Source: JACPSX01 sp035288405 [NCBI: bacterium] (GTDB taxonomy: Bacteria; JACPSX01). From it: a stretch of 8,084 nucleotides of DNA. The notes beneath the pieces are model-generated. The model did not search any database and had not been told where the DNA came from. It saw nothing but the letters and a program-made list of their open reading frames with translations. Where the stretch lies: assembly GCA_035288405.1 (NCBI GenBank), contig DATEAK010000388.1, positions 1-8,084 on the forward strand, written 5' to 3'. Shown here in pieces: positions 1-5,603 of this stretch. The position numbers and the translations under genes are program-made. Position 1 is the first letter of the stretch. Every line of letters begins with the position of its first letter.

Positions 1-405
1 CCCGCCGGTGGACAGGACAGCAACCTTGCCACCTACCGCTTCGTGGGCCTGGGGGAGTTTCCGGTCACGATCTACACCTATCCGTACCTGATGTACCAAC
101 CCGAGATGAAGCCGCTCCCGCTCAATTGGATCCGGCTTCCCGTCGTGCCAATCGTGCCCTTGCAATTCGTGATTAGCAAGAAAGCCCCGCACATGAACTC
201 TGCCAAGCTTTTTGCCCACTGGTATATGAGCAACACGGGACAGGAGCTTTTGAAGAGCCTGGGTTTCATTCCGGGGAATACAAATATCGGCTCCAATCCT
301 CCGGAAATACTGAAAGGCGATTTCGAACTGGAGGTGATCCCGGTCCACAAGCTTGACCTGGGGGCAATCGCCAAAAAATTCAAGGAAATCGTCCCCAAGT
401 ACTGA
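1..405 (+). CDS. ABC transporter substrate-binding protein, family 1 (ferric iron type), C-terminal part
   Basis: The reading frame is open from the first base and ends at a TGA stop, so only the last 134 residues are visible and the start lies outside the window. The visible part resembles the C-terminal lobe of periplasmic family-1 solute-binding proteins. It has the segment SKKAPHMNSAKLFAHWYMSN followed by TGQELLKSLGFIPGN, which matches the family's usual 'APHPNAAKLFIDFLLSPEGQ' helix that closes the second lobe. The protein should bind a solute in the periplasm and deliver it to the permease encoded 34 nt downstream. The neighbouring permease and ATPase are of the ferric-iron (FbpABC) type, so iron(III) is a possible cargo. 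Related systems carry other solutes such as 2-aminoethylphosphonate or polyamines, and the N-terminal ligand residues cannot be seen. Family assignment is fairly sure; the substrate is inference. Confidence 0.85.
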   Translation, partial: PAGGQDSNLATYRFVGLGEFPVTIYTYPYLMYQPEMKPLPLNWIRLPVVPIVPLQFVISKKAPHMNSAKLFAHWYMSNTGQELLKSLGFIPGNTNIGSNPPEILKGDFELEVIPVHKLDLGAIAKKFKEIVPKY

Positions 406-439
406 GATTGATGAAAAGCACGAGATTCAACCCGCACAA

Positions 440-2158
440 ATGAGCACGAAACGGAAAGGGATTCAAACAACCCTTCTAGCGCTGGCGATCGGTGTCCTTC
501 TTCTGTGGCTGGTGGTCCTTCCCCTGGGACTGATGTTCTTCGGGTCCTTTACTTCCTCGCATTCGCCTCTGGAAGCCGGCGGGGTATTGACGCTGGAGAA
601 GTACCGCCTGGCATACTCGGATCCGGAATTAAGACGAGCCTGGTGGAACACGATTCTTTTCTCGACCGGGACCGTCGCTTTTGCCACCATGTTCGGACTA
701 CTCATCGCGGTTTTTTTGTCCCGGACGGATGTTCCGTTCCGGGGGACCATCGAGACCCTCACTCTGCTTCCCCTGGCGATTCCCCCCTATTTGTTGGCGA
801 TCGGCTGGATCATGCTCCTCAACCCGACCATCGGGATCATGAATCGGGCTCTCATGGAATGGCTTGGCCTCAGAAGCGCGCCGATCAGCATTTACGGAAT
901 GGCAGGGATGATCTTCGTGGAGGGACTCTATCATCTTCCAGTGGTCTATTTAATTGTGAAAGGTTCTTTGCGTTCCGTGGATCCGGCCATGGAAGAGGTC
1001 GCTTCCCTTTCGGGGGCGGGGCCTCTCTATATATTCCGCCGGATCACTTTGCCTCTGGCCAGGCCGGTGATCCTGGCGGCCATGGTCCTGGTCTTTGTGC
1101 GGTCCGTTGGCAGCTTTGCGATCCCTATCTACATCGGGAGCCGCAAGGGCATCAACGTGATTTCGACGAAAATCTACGACGTGATCAGCGAGACGTTTCC
1201 AACGAATTACACGCTGGCCGCTGCGCTGAGCGCAAGCCTGCTCGTGCTGACTGCCCTTCTCCTGTTCGCTCAACGAGTTTTTACCGGAAGGGCGGAGCGT
1301 TACCAGATTGTGGGGGGGCGCGGGTACAGCTCGGGTCAATTCATGAAAGGAGCGGCGGGTCTGGGAAATCTCCGGTTCCTCATCTCCGGCGGGATTCTGA
1401 CTTTTCTTTTCGTGACGTTGGTGTTACCCGTGGGCATGATCGTGATCACGAGTTTTCAGAGTCCCCTGATCGATCTTTTCGACTTTTCATCTCTTTCCCT
1501 GAAAAACTACGTTTCCCTTTTCAACTCCCCTTTGAACGGCCGCGCGATCCGTAACAGCCTTCTCCTCTCCTTTGTGGGCGCCGGACTCGGAGTGACGGTC
1601 TCCGCTTTAACCTCCTACCTCATTCACCGGACTCGCATCCGGTTCCGAGCGGGTCTGCACTTCCTGAGCATCCTGCCGGGCGTGGTTCCCGGGGTCACGT
1701 TGGCCGTGGCCTTTCTGTGGACCTATCTCACGATGAAGTGGCTGGGGATTTACGGCACCTTATGGATATTGCTCATTGCCTATGTGACTCGTTTCCTCCC
1801 GGAAGCGACGAGGGCCACTCAGGGGGGGATCCAAGCCATCCACAGCCAGCTTGAAGAGGCGGCCCGGATCACGGGAGCTTCTTTGTTCCGGATTCTGCGC
1901 CGGATCATCTTCCCCTTGGCCCGGGAAAACCTGTTCTCTGCATTTCTTCTCCTGTTTATGATTTACTTGCGGGAGTTCGCGATGTCCATTTTCTTGACCG
2001 CCCACGGGAATGAAGTGATTTCCATGGCCATCTTCGATGCCTGGAGAAACGCAAACCTGGAAGGAGCCATGGCCGTTTCTACGGTTCTGGTGGGCATCCT
2101 GATGATCACCCTGGCGGTAAGCCGCTGGGTTTTCCGGATCCGTGTCACCGGACTTTAA
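440..2158 (+). CDS. ABC transporter permease, fused two-domain (iron(III)/FbpB type)
   Basis: This encodes a 572-residue inner-membrane permease made of two tandem MetI-like (BPD) domains, the length and layout usual for FbpB/SfuB/AfuB-type proteins. The first transmembrane segment is near residues 11-34. The cytoplasmic EAA loops that dock on the ATPase are at about 185-208 (EEVASLSGAG, then RRITLPLARP) and 472-495 (EEAARITGAS, then RRIIFPLARE), one per half. The linker at about 280-300 contains RYQIVGGRGY, a pattern typical of the iron-type fused permeases. I chose the ATG at 440 because it places a short basic N-terminus directly before the first membrane helix. A TTG at 353 is in frame but would overlap the binding-protein gene by about 50 nt. 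No strong ribosome binding site is seen before 440, so translation may be coupled to the upstream gene. It sits between its binding protein and ATPase in one operon. The membrane fold is sure; iron as substrate is inference. Confidence 0.92.
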   Translation: MSTKRKGIQTTLLALAIGVLLLWLVVLPLGLMFFGSFTSSHSPLEAGGVLTLEKYRLAYSDPELRRAWWNTILFSTGTVAFATMFGLLIAVFLSRTDVPFRGTIETLTLLPLAIPPYLLAIGWIMLLNPTIGIMNRALMEWLGLRSAPISIYGMAGMIFVEGLYHLPVVYLIVKGSLRSVDPAMEEVASLSGAGPLYIFRRITLPLARPVILAAMVLVFVRSVGSFAIPIYIGSRKGINVISTKIYDVISETFPTNYTLAAALSASLLVLTALLLFAQRVFTGRAERYQIVGGRGYSSGQFMKGAAGLGNLRFLISGGILTFLFVTLVLPVGMIVITSFQSPLIDLFDFSSLSLKNYVSLFNSPLNGRAIRNSLLLSFVGAGLGVTVSALTSYLIHRTRIRFRAGLHFLSILPGVVPGVTLAVAFLWTYLTMKWLGIYGTLWILLIAYVTRFLPEATRATQGGIQAIHSQLEEAARITGASLFRILRRIIFPLARENLFSAFLLLFMIYLREFAMSIFLTAHGNEVISMAIFDAWRNANLEGAMAVSTVLVGILMITLAVSRWVFRIRVTGL

Positions 2159-2196
2159 GTGATGGGCGGATAAACTGATTGAAGGCGAGATCTCAG

Positions 2197-3285
2197 ATGG
2201 TGGCAGTGGAAGTTAAGAACCTGGTGAAACGGTATGGTGCGGTGCAAGCTGTGGGCGGCATATCCTTTGAGATCGAAAAAGGGACCCTCAAGACTCTCCT
2301 GGGGCCCAGCGGATGCGGGAAAACTTCAACTCTGCGGTGTATTGCCGGACTCGAGGATCTGGATGGGGGTGAAATTCTCCTGGACGGGAAACTGGTGGCG
2401 AGTCAAACGTCAGGGGTGTTCGTTCATCCGGAAGCACGGGGCCTGGGAATGGTTTTCCAGTCCTACGCGGTCTGGCCTCATATGACGGTGGCGGAAAATA
2501 TCATGTTTCCTCTGGATGTTCTCGGTTTGCCTCGTATGGAGAAGATCAAGCGGGTACGCGAAGTGCTGAAGCAAGTGGGGCTTGGAGACAAGGAAGAGAG
2601 GGATGCGACTTTGCTCAGCGGGGGAGAACAGCAGCGCGTAGCCCTGGCGCGGGCCTTGGTGCAGAATCCTAAAATCATTCTCTTCGATGAACCGCTGAGC
2701 AATCTGGATGCCAAGCTGCGTCGAGAGATGCGGGGCGAGATCAAGAGCCTGCAGAAGACACTGGGGATGACCGCTCTTTATGTAACTCACGATCAGGAAG
2801 AGGCCCTCTTCCTCTCCGATGAAATTGCCCTCATGGAGCACGGCCGCATTGTCGATGAGGGTTCCCCCTATGAGGTATATGAAAATTCACGGACTTTTTT
2901 CAGCATGAACTTCATGGGGCAATGCAACGTCTGGAAAGTGGTGGTGAAAGAAATCCGCGACGGCGTCGCAATCGTCGAGGGATCCTTGGGGGCGAAGTTT
3001 GAGAGCCCGGCTCCGCGTGGTGTCACTGCTGGGATGACGGCCTGGCTTGCCGTCCGTCCCCATCATGTGGAGTCTTTTGTCGCGCCCGCCTCACCCATGA
3101 ACCGTCTGCAAGGGCGCCTCGTCCTCACCTCCTTTCTGGGGAACTACTTCGAGTACCGGCTGGAGACGGAAGTCGGGCCGCTTATCCTTCACAGTCAACG
3201 GCCGCTCGCCAAGAGCGAAGACGGCTCGGTTTCCCTTTTTCTCCCCAAGGAGTATCTCCGTTTGTATCCCCAGGACGCTCCATAA
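2197..3285 (+). CDS. ABC transporter ATP-binding protein (iron(III)/spermidine/putrescine type)
   Basis: This is a 362-residue ATPase that should power the permease encoded 38 nt upstream, acting at the cytoplasmic face of the membrane. All nucleotide-binding motifs are present: Walker A GPSGCGKT (36-43), Q-loop VFQSYAVWPHMT (86-97), signature LSGGEQQR (140-147), Walker B IILFDEP (160-166) with catalytic Glu165, D-loop SNLD and H-loop His198. The signature reads LSGGE instead of the commoner LSGGQ, a tolerated variant. The C-terminal 120 residues form a TOBE-like regulatory region, with RPHHVE at about 287-292. The YAVWPHMTV stretch and the TOBE tail are typical of the ferric-iron, 2-aminoethylphosphonate and polyamine branch. 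I chose the ATG at 2197, with a purine-rich AAGGCGAG about 7 nt upstream. A TTG at 2179 behind GGCGGA is an alternative that adds six residues. ATPase identity is certain; the substrate is not. Confidence 0.94.
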   Translation: MVAVEVKNLVKRYGAVQAVGGISFEIEKGTLKTLLGPSGCGKTSTLRCIAGLEDLDGGEILLDGKLVASQTSGVFVHPEARGLGMVFQSYAVWPHMTVAENIMFPLDVLGLPRMEKIKRVREVLKQVGLGDKEERDATLLSGGEQQRVALARALVQNPKIILFDEPLSNLDAKLRREMRGEIKSLQKTLGMTALYVTHDQEEALFLSDEIALMEHGRIVDEGSPYEVYENSRTFFSMNFMGQCNVWKVVVKEIRDGVAIVEGSLGAKFESPAPRGVTAGMTAWLAVRPHHVESFVAPASPMNRLQGRLVLTSFLGNYFEYRLETEVGPLILHSQRPLAKSEDGSVSLFLPKEYLRLYPQDAP

Positions 3286-3322
3286 CCTTCAACTGTCTCT
3301 AGGTTTAGCCGTGGAGTTTGAA

Positions 3323-3356
3323 AGGCCGCTGTGCAAAGTGTGCGGCTTGTGGTAAA
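3323..3356 (+). repeat. Intergenic stem-loop and three 9-nt imperfect tandem units
   Basis: The 110-nt gap between the ATPase stop and the cytochrome gene holds an imperfect inverted repeat, AGGCCGC (3323-3329) and GCGGCTT (3342-3348, one G-U pair), around a 12-nt loop. Overlapping it are three consecutive 9-nt units that each begin with TGTG: 3330-3338, 3339-3347 and 3348-3356. No T-run follows the stem, so it does not look like an intrinsic terminator. No convincing promoter boxes are seen in this gap. It may be a weak mRNA structure or chance. Confidence 0.3.
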
Positions 3357-3385
3357 AAGGAGAAAGATCTTGGGAATCCTTCAGC

Positions 3386-3390
3386 GGAGG
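3386..3390 (+). promoter_or_regulatory. Ribosome binding site deciding the cytochrome c start
   Basis: GGAGG lies 5 nt before the GTG at 3396. It is the best Shine-Dalgarno match near the 5' end of the cytochrome gene and supports the GTG start over the upstream in-frame TTG at 3318. Confidence 0.6.
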
Positions 3391-3395
3391 CGGTC

Positions 3396-3827
3396 GTGTT
3401 GGTCCTGCGGATTTTCGCGTTAGCGGCTCTTCTATCTCTACAGTTCGCATGCTCCCGCAACCAGGAGATGAAGACTCTGTATGCGGAGCGTTGCCTGGCC
3501 TGCCACGGCGCCTCGGGCCGAGGCGACGGGCCCATTGCCTCTTCCTTACCGGTGCCCGTTCCCGATTTTCGATTGACAGTGGAACGGAAAAGTGTGCGAG
3601 CGATCCGCAAAGTGATCGTGGACGGAAAGGGGATCATGCCGGCGTACGGCCCTGCCTTGAGCCGTCTGGAGGTCCAGGACATGATCCGCGCGGTACGGGT
3701 TGTCAGCGAGGAGGGGCGCCCCGTGGAGTGGTGGGAGAAGATCGGTCCTCTATTGTATGCGCACTGCAGCTTGCCTTGGCAATTTGGAGATGACGAGGAG
3801 GAACCGCAACGGGGAGCCGGGCCGTGA
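3396..3827 (+). CDS. Small exported single-haem cytochrome c (probable lipoprotein)
   Basis: This encodes a 143-residue electron-transfer protein expected to work outside the cytoplasmic membrane. From the GTG start, residues 1-18 form a hydrophobic signal (LVLRIFALAALLSLQFA) ending in Cys19, which could be a lipid-attachment cysteine. The lipobox is imperfect, with Gln at -3, so ordinary cleavage is possible. The haem-binding motif CLACH is at 33-37, followed by GASGRGDGP, typical of class I cytochromes c. Met81 in GKGIMPAYGP is the likely sixth haem ligand. The cytochrome fold should end near residue 104. A 39-residue tail follows with a Trp-Trp pair (112-113), an extra Cys124 and an acidic DDEEE cluster, and I do not recognise it. 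The stop overlaps the next start (TGATG), so translation with the SCO protein is probably coupled. It may donate electrons to, or help assemble, an oxidase encoded elsewhere. The haem protein call is firm; the partner is unknown. Confidence 0.85.
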   Translation: MLVLRIFALAALLSLQFACSRNQEMKTLYAERCLACHGASGRGDGPIASSLPVPVPDFRLTVERKSVRAIRKVIVDGKGIMPAYGPALSRLEVQDMIRAVRVVSEEGRPVEWWEKIGPLLYAHCSLPWQFGDDEEEPQRGAGP

Positions 3828-4450
3828 TGCAGCAAAGAGGATTGGGGATCGTTCTGGCCACAGTGATTCTCGCCGCACTGGTTCCTGCCCGTGAGATTCG
3901 GGCTGCGAGCCACCAGTCCGAATCTCATCCTCAAGCGCAGGAGTCCGGACGCAGTCAAGTTCATCTTCCCATTGCCGACTTTTCCTTGACCGATCAAACA
4001 GGCCGTCCCTTCCGCTTTCAGGAACTTCGGGGAAAGGTGGTTCTGGTGACTTTTATTTACACGACGTGCTCCGATGTTTGCCCGCTGCTTACCTCCCGCA
4101 TGGTTTTGGTGCAAAGAGACTTGAAGGGCACGGAGCGCAGCTCAGTGTACCTGCTGGGAATTACCACGGATCCTGAAATTGATCGTCCGCAGATTCTAAA
4201 ATCCTATGCGGGGCGCTACGGGGTCGATTTCTCCAACTGGTCGTTCCTGACGGGAAGTCCGGGCGAGCTGGCTCCGGTTTGGAAATCTTTCCGAGTCCAG
4301 GTACAGCGCAAGGCCCGGGGCCTGGTGAACCATACTCCGCTTACCGCTCTGCTGGACAAAGCAGGGATTATGCGTTTTGCGTACTTCGGAACTTCTCCGG
4401 ATCACCGGTCGATGCTGCGGGATCTACGTAGTCTCCTGCCTTCATCGTAG
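3827..4450 (+). CDS. SCO1/SenC/PrrC family copper-binding thioredoxin-fold protein
   Basis: This encodes a 207-residue exported protein of the SCO family, whose members deliver copper to, or reduce cysteines of, the CuA site of cytochrome c oxidase, and in some bacteria act in redox sensing or copper tolerance. Residues 4-27 form a signal or anchor segment. The SCO domain starts near 45 with the characteristic IADFSLTDQTGRPF. The copper and redox motif CSDVCP gives Cys81 and Cys85, and the third copper ligand is His169 in GLVNHTPLTALLDKAG. All three metal ligands are therefore intact. ITTDPEIDRP at 112-121 matches the family's 'DPERDTP' strand. The ATG at 3827 shares a base with the cytochrome stop; GTG at 3824 is an equally possible start, and GGGGAG lies upstream at 3811-3816. 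The overlap places it in one transcription unit with the cytochrome c. No oxidase subunit is nearby, so the target is unknown. Confidence 0.92.
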   Translation: MQQRGLGIVLATVILAALVPAREIRAASHQSESHPQAQESGRSQVHLPIADFSLTDQTGRPFRFQELRGKVVLVTFIYTTCSDVCPLLTSRMVLVQRDLKGTERSSVYLLGITTDPEIDRPQILKSYAGRYGVDFSNWSFLTGSPGELAPVWKSFRVQVQRKARGLVNHTPLTALLDKAGIMRFAYFGTSPDHRSMLRDLRSLLPSS

Positions 4451-4455
4451 GCAGG
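4435..4455 (+). other. Stem-loop spanning the stop codon of the SCO gene
   Basis: CCTGCCT (4435-4441) and AGGCAGG (4449-4455) form a perfect 7-bp stem with a 7-nt loop, and the TAG stop lies at the loop and 3' arm. No T-run follows, so it is not a canonical intrinsic terminator. It could protect the 3' end of the message or attenuate read-through. The rest of the 108-nt gap up to the next gene shows no convincing promoter. Confidence 0.45.
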
Positions 4456-4544
4456 CGCCCAAGCTCACCCGGGCGGCGTGGACCCTTTGGTTTGTGCTGG
4501 TCTGAGAAGACGATTCCGGGCGCTCCACTTGATTCAAACTTGAC

Positions 4545-4552
4545 AGAGGAGG
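4545..4552 (+). promoter_or_regulatory. Strong ribosome binding site of the NMT1-like gene
   Basis: AGAGGAGG, a near-perfect Shine-Dalgarno sequence, ends 6 nt before the ATG at 4559. It fixes the start and suggests high translation, as expected for a periplasmic binding protein. Confidence 0.75.
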
Positions 4553-4558
4553 AAAAGG

Positions 4559-5560
4559 ATGAAGAGGTTCCCGAGAGGGTCTGTGGCTTTGCTGTTTATC
4601 ACCTGGTTGGTGGCGACCTCCATGATCCCAATTCCAGTCTCAGCGGCTCCGGCAGCTCTTGAGAAGGTAAAGATTTCATTTCCAGCAATTGCGATTGCCT
4701 TTTTGCCTCTCTTTGTCGGCAAGAGCCAGGGGGTTTACGGCGGGGAGGGGATCGATCTCGATCCTGTCCGGCTCGGAGGGAACCCGGTTATGGCAGCGCT
4801 GGTGAACGGGGAGCTGGACTATTCAAGCGATAACTCCCAGCTAATGCTGGGGGCGGTATCCGGGCTTCCGGTCAAACTTCTCGCCTACATGTCGGTGAAA
4901 CCCAGCTTCTCCCTAGTCGCTCGCCCCGACATGAAGGCGGTTCAGGACCTGAAGGGGAAAGCCATTTCCGTGCAGGCCAGGAAAACTCTCACCGATTATG
5001 TGGCGCGGGAGATGGTGAGAAACTATGGGCTGGACCCGGACAAGGACATCACGACTCTGGGGGTCGGTGACCACAGTTCCCGCTTGGCCGCCGTGCGCGG
5101 CGGCTCGGCGGCCGCAGCGCTGATCGATCCTCCCAATGACTTTGTCGCCGAGACCATGGGCCTCAAGATTCTGGCGTTCGCTTCCGATTCGTTTAAGAAC
5201 TTGGGACAGGGCGGCCTGGGAACCACCGAAGCACGGATCCTCAAGCAGCCCGACCAGGTACGGAAGATGATGCGCGCCTTCGTCAAGAGCCTCGTTTACA
5301 CTCGGGAGCATCGCAATGAGGTCGTGGGAGTCATCGAGAGTACATGGAAGGTGGACAAGGTCATTGCCGGCAGGACTTACGATTCGGTAATCAACAACTT
5401 TTCCCGGGATGGTACGGCCACCGACGGAGTGGTGCAGGAGACAACGAAGATGCTGAAAGCCCTGCGGGACGATATCAAGGGAGACATCCCCATGGACAAG
5501 CTCGTGGACTTAAGCTTCCTGAAAGAAGCCCAAAAAGAGCTGGGAATTTCCGTGAAGTAA
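4559..5560 (+). CDS. NMT1/THI5-like (SsuA/TauA-like) periplasmic substrate-binding protein
   Basis: This encodes a 333-residue exported binding protein. A signal peptide with a basic N-terminus (MKRFPRG) and hydrophobic core ends at VSA-AP, with likely cleavage after residue 29. The mature start fits the NMT1/SsuA-like fold: a first strand (KISFPAIAIAFLPLFVGKSQ) followed by GVYGGEGIDLDPVRL, then VMAALVNGELDYSS, and the domain-two strand VQDLKGKAISVQA. The family feeds ABC importers for thiamine precursors, sulfonates, nitrate, bicarbonate and aromatic acids. The CCCFC motif of the thiamine-precursor binding proteins is absent. No ABC permease or ATPase adjoins it: the next gene converges from the other strand and the upstream ABC operon has its own binding protein of another family. 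It may therefore share components encoded elsewhere, or serve as a sensor. The strong ribosome binding site supports the ATG. The fold is confident; the ligand is unknown. Confidence 0.88.
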   Translation: MKRFPRGSVALLFITWLVATSMIPIPVSAAPAALEKVKISFPAIAIAFLPLFVGKSQGVYGGEGIDLDPVRLGGNPVMAALVNGELDYSSDNSQLMLGAVSGLPVKLLAYMSVKPSFSLVARPDMKAVQDLKGKAISVQARKTLTDYVAREMVRNYGLDPDKDITTLGVGDHSSRLAAVRGGSAAAALIDPPNDFVAETMGLKILAFASDSFKNLGQGGLGTTEARILKQPDQVRKMMRAFVKSLVYTREHRNEVVGVIESTWKVDKVIAGRTYDSVINNFSRDGTATDGVVQETTKMLKALRDDIKGDIPMDKLVDLSFLKEAQKELGISVK

Positions 5561-5603
5561 GCTGCGAAATGCCAGGCGCCGGGGGATGACGGAGGAAGGC
5601 AGG

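Noticed and set aside
353-439. Upstream TTG start for the ABC permease
   Set aside because: It would overlap the binding-protein gene by about 50 nt and add a polar 29-residue extension unlike permease N-termini. The ATG at 440 directly precedes the first membrane helix.
505-1554. Long open frame inside the permease gene on the same strand
   Set aside because: It is rich in Arg, Gly, Pro, His and Ser with no recognisable domain, and it lies wholly within a clearly real gene in another frame.
3305-4114. Long open frame on the minus strand opposite the cytochrome and SCO genes
   Set aside because: Its composition is low-complexity and basic with no recognisable motif, while the plus strand carries intact haem and copper motifs across the same bases.
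4456-4475. CGCCC and GGGCG inverted repeat after the SCO gene as a terminator
   Set aside because: The stem is only 5 bp with a 10-nt loop and no T-run, which is within chance for GC-rich DNA.
4539-4544. TTGACA resembling a -35 promoter box
   Set aside because: It is only 15 nt before the ATG and overlaps the ribosome binding region, leaving no room for a -10 box.
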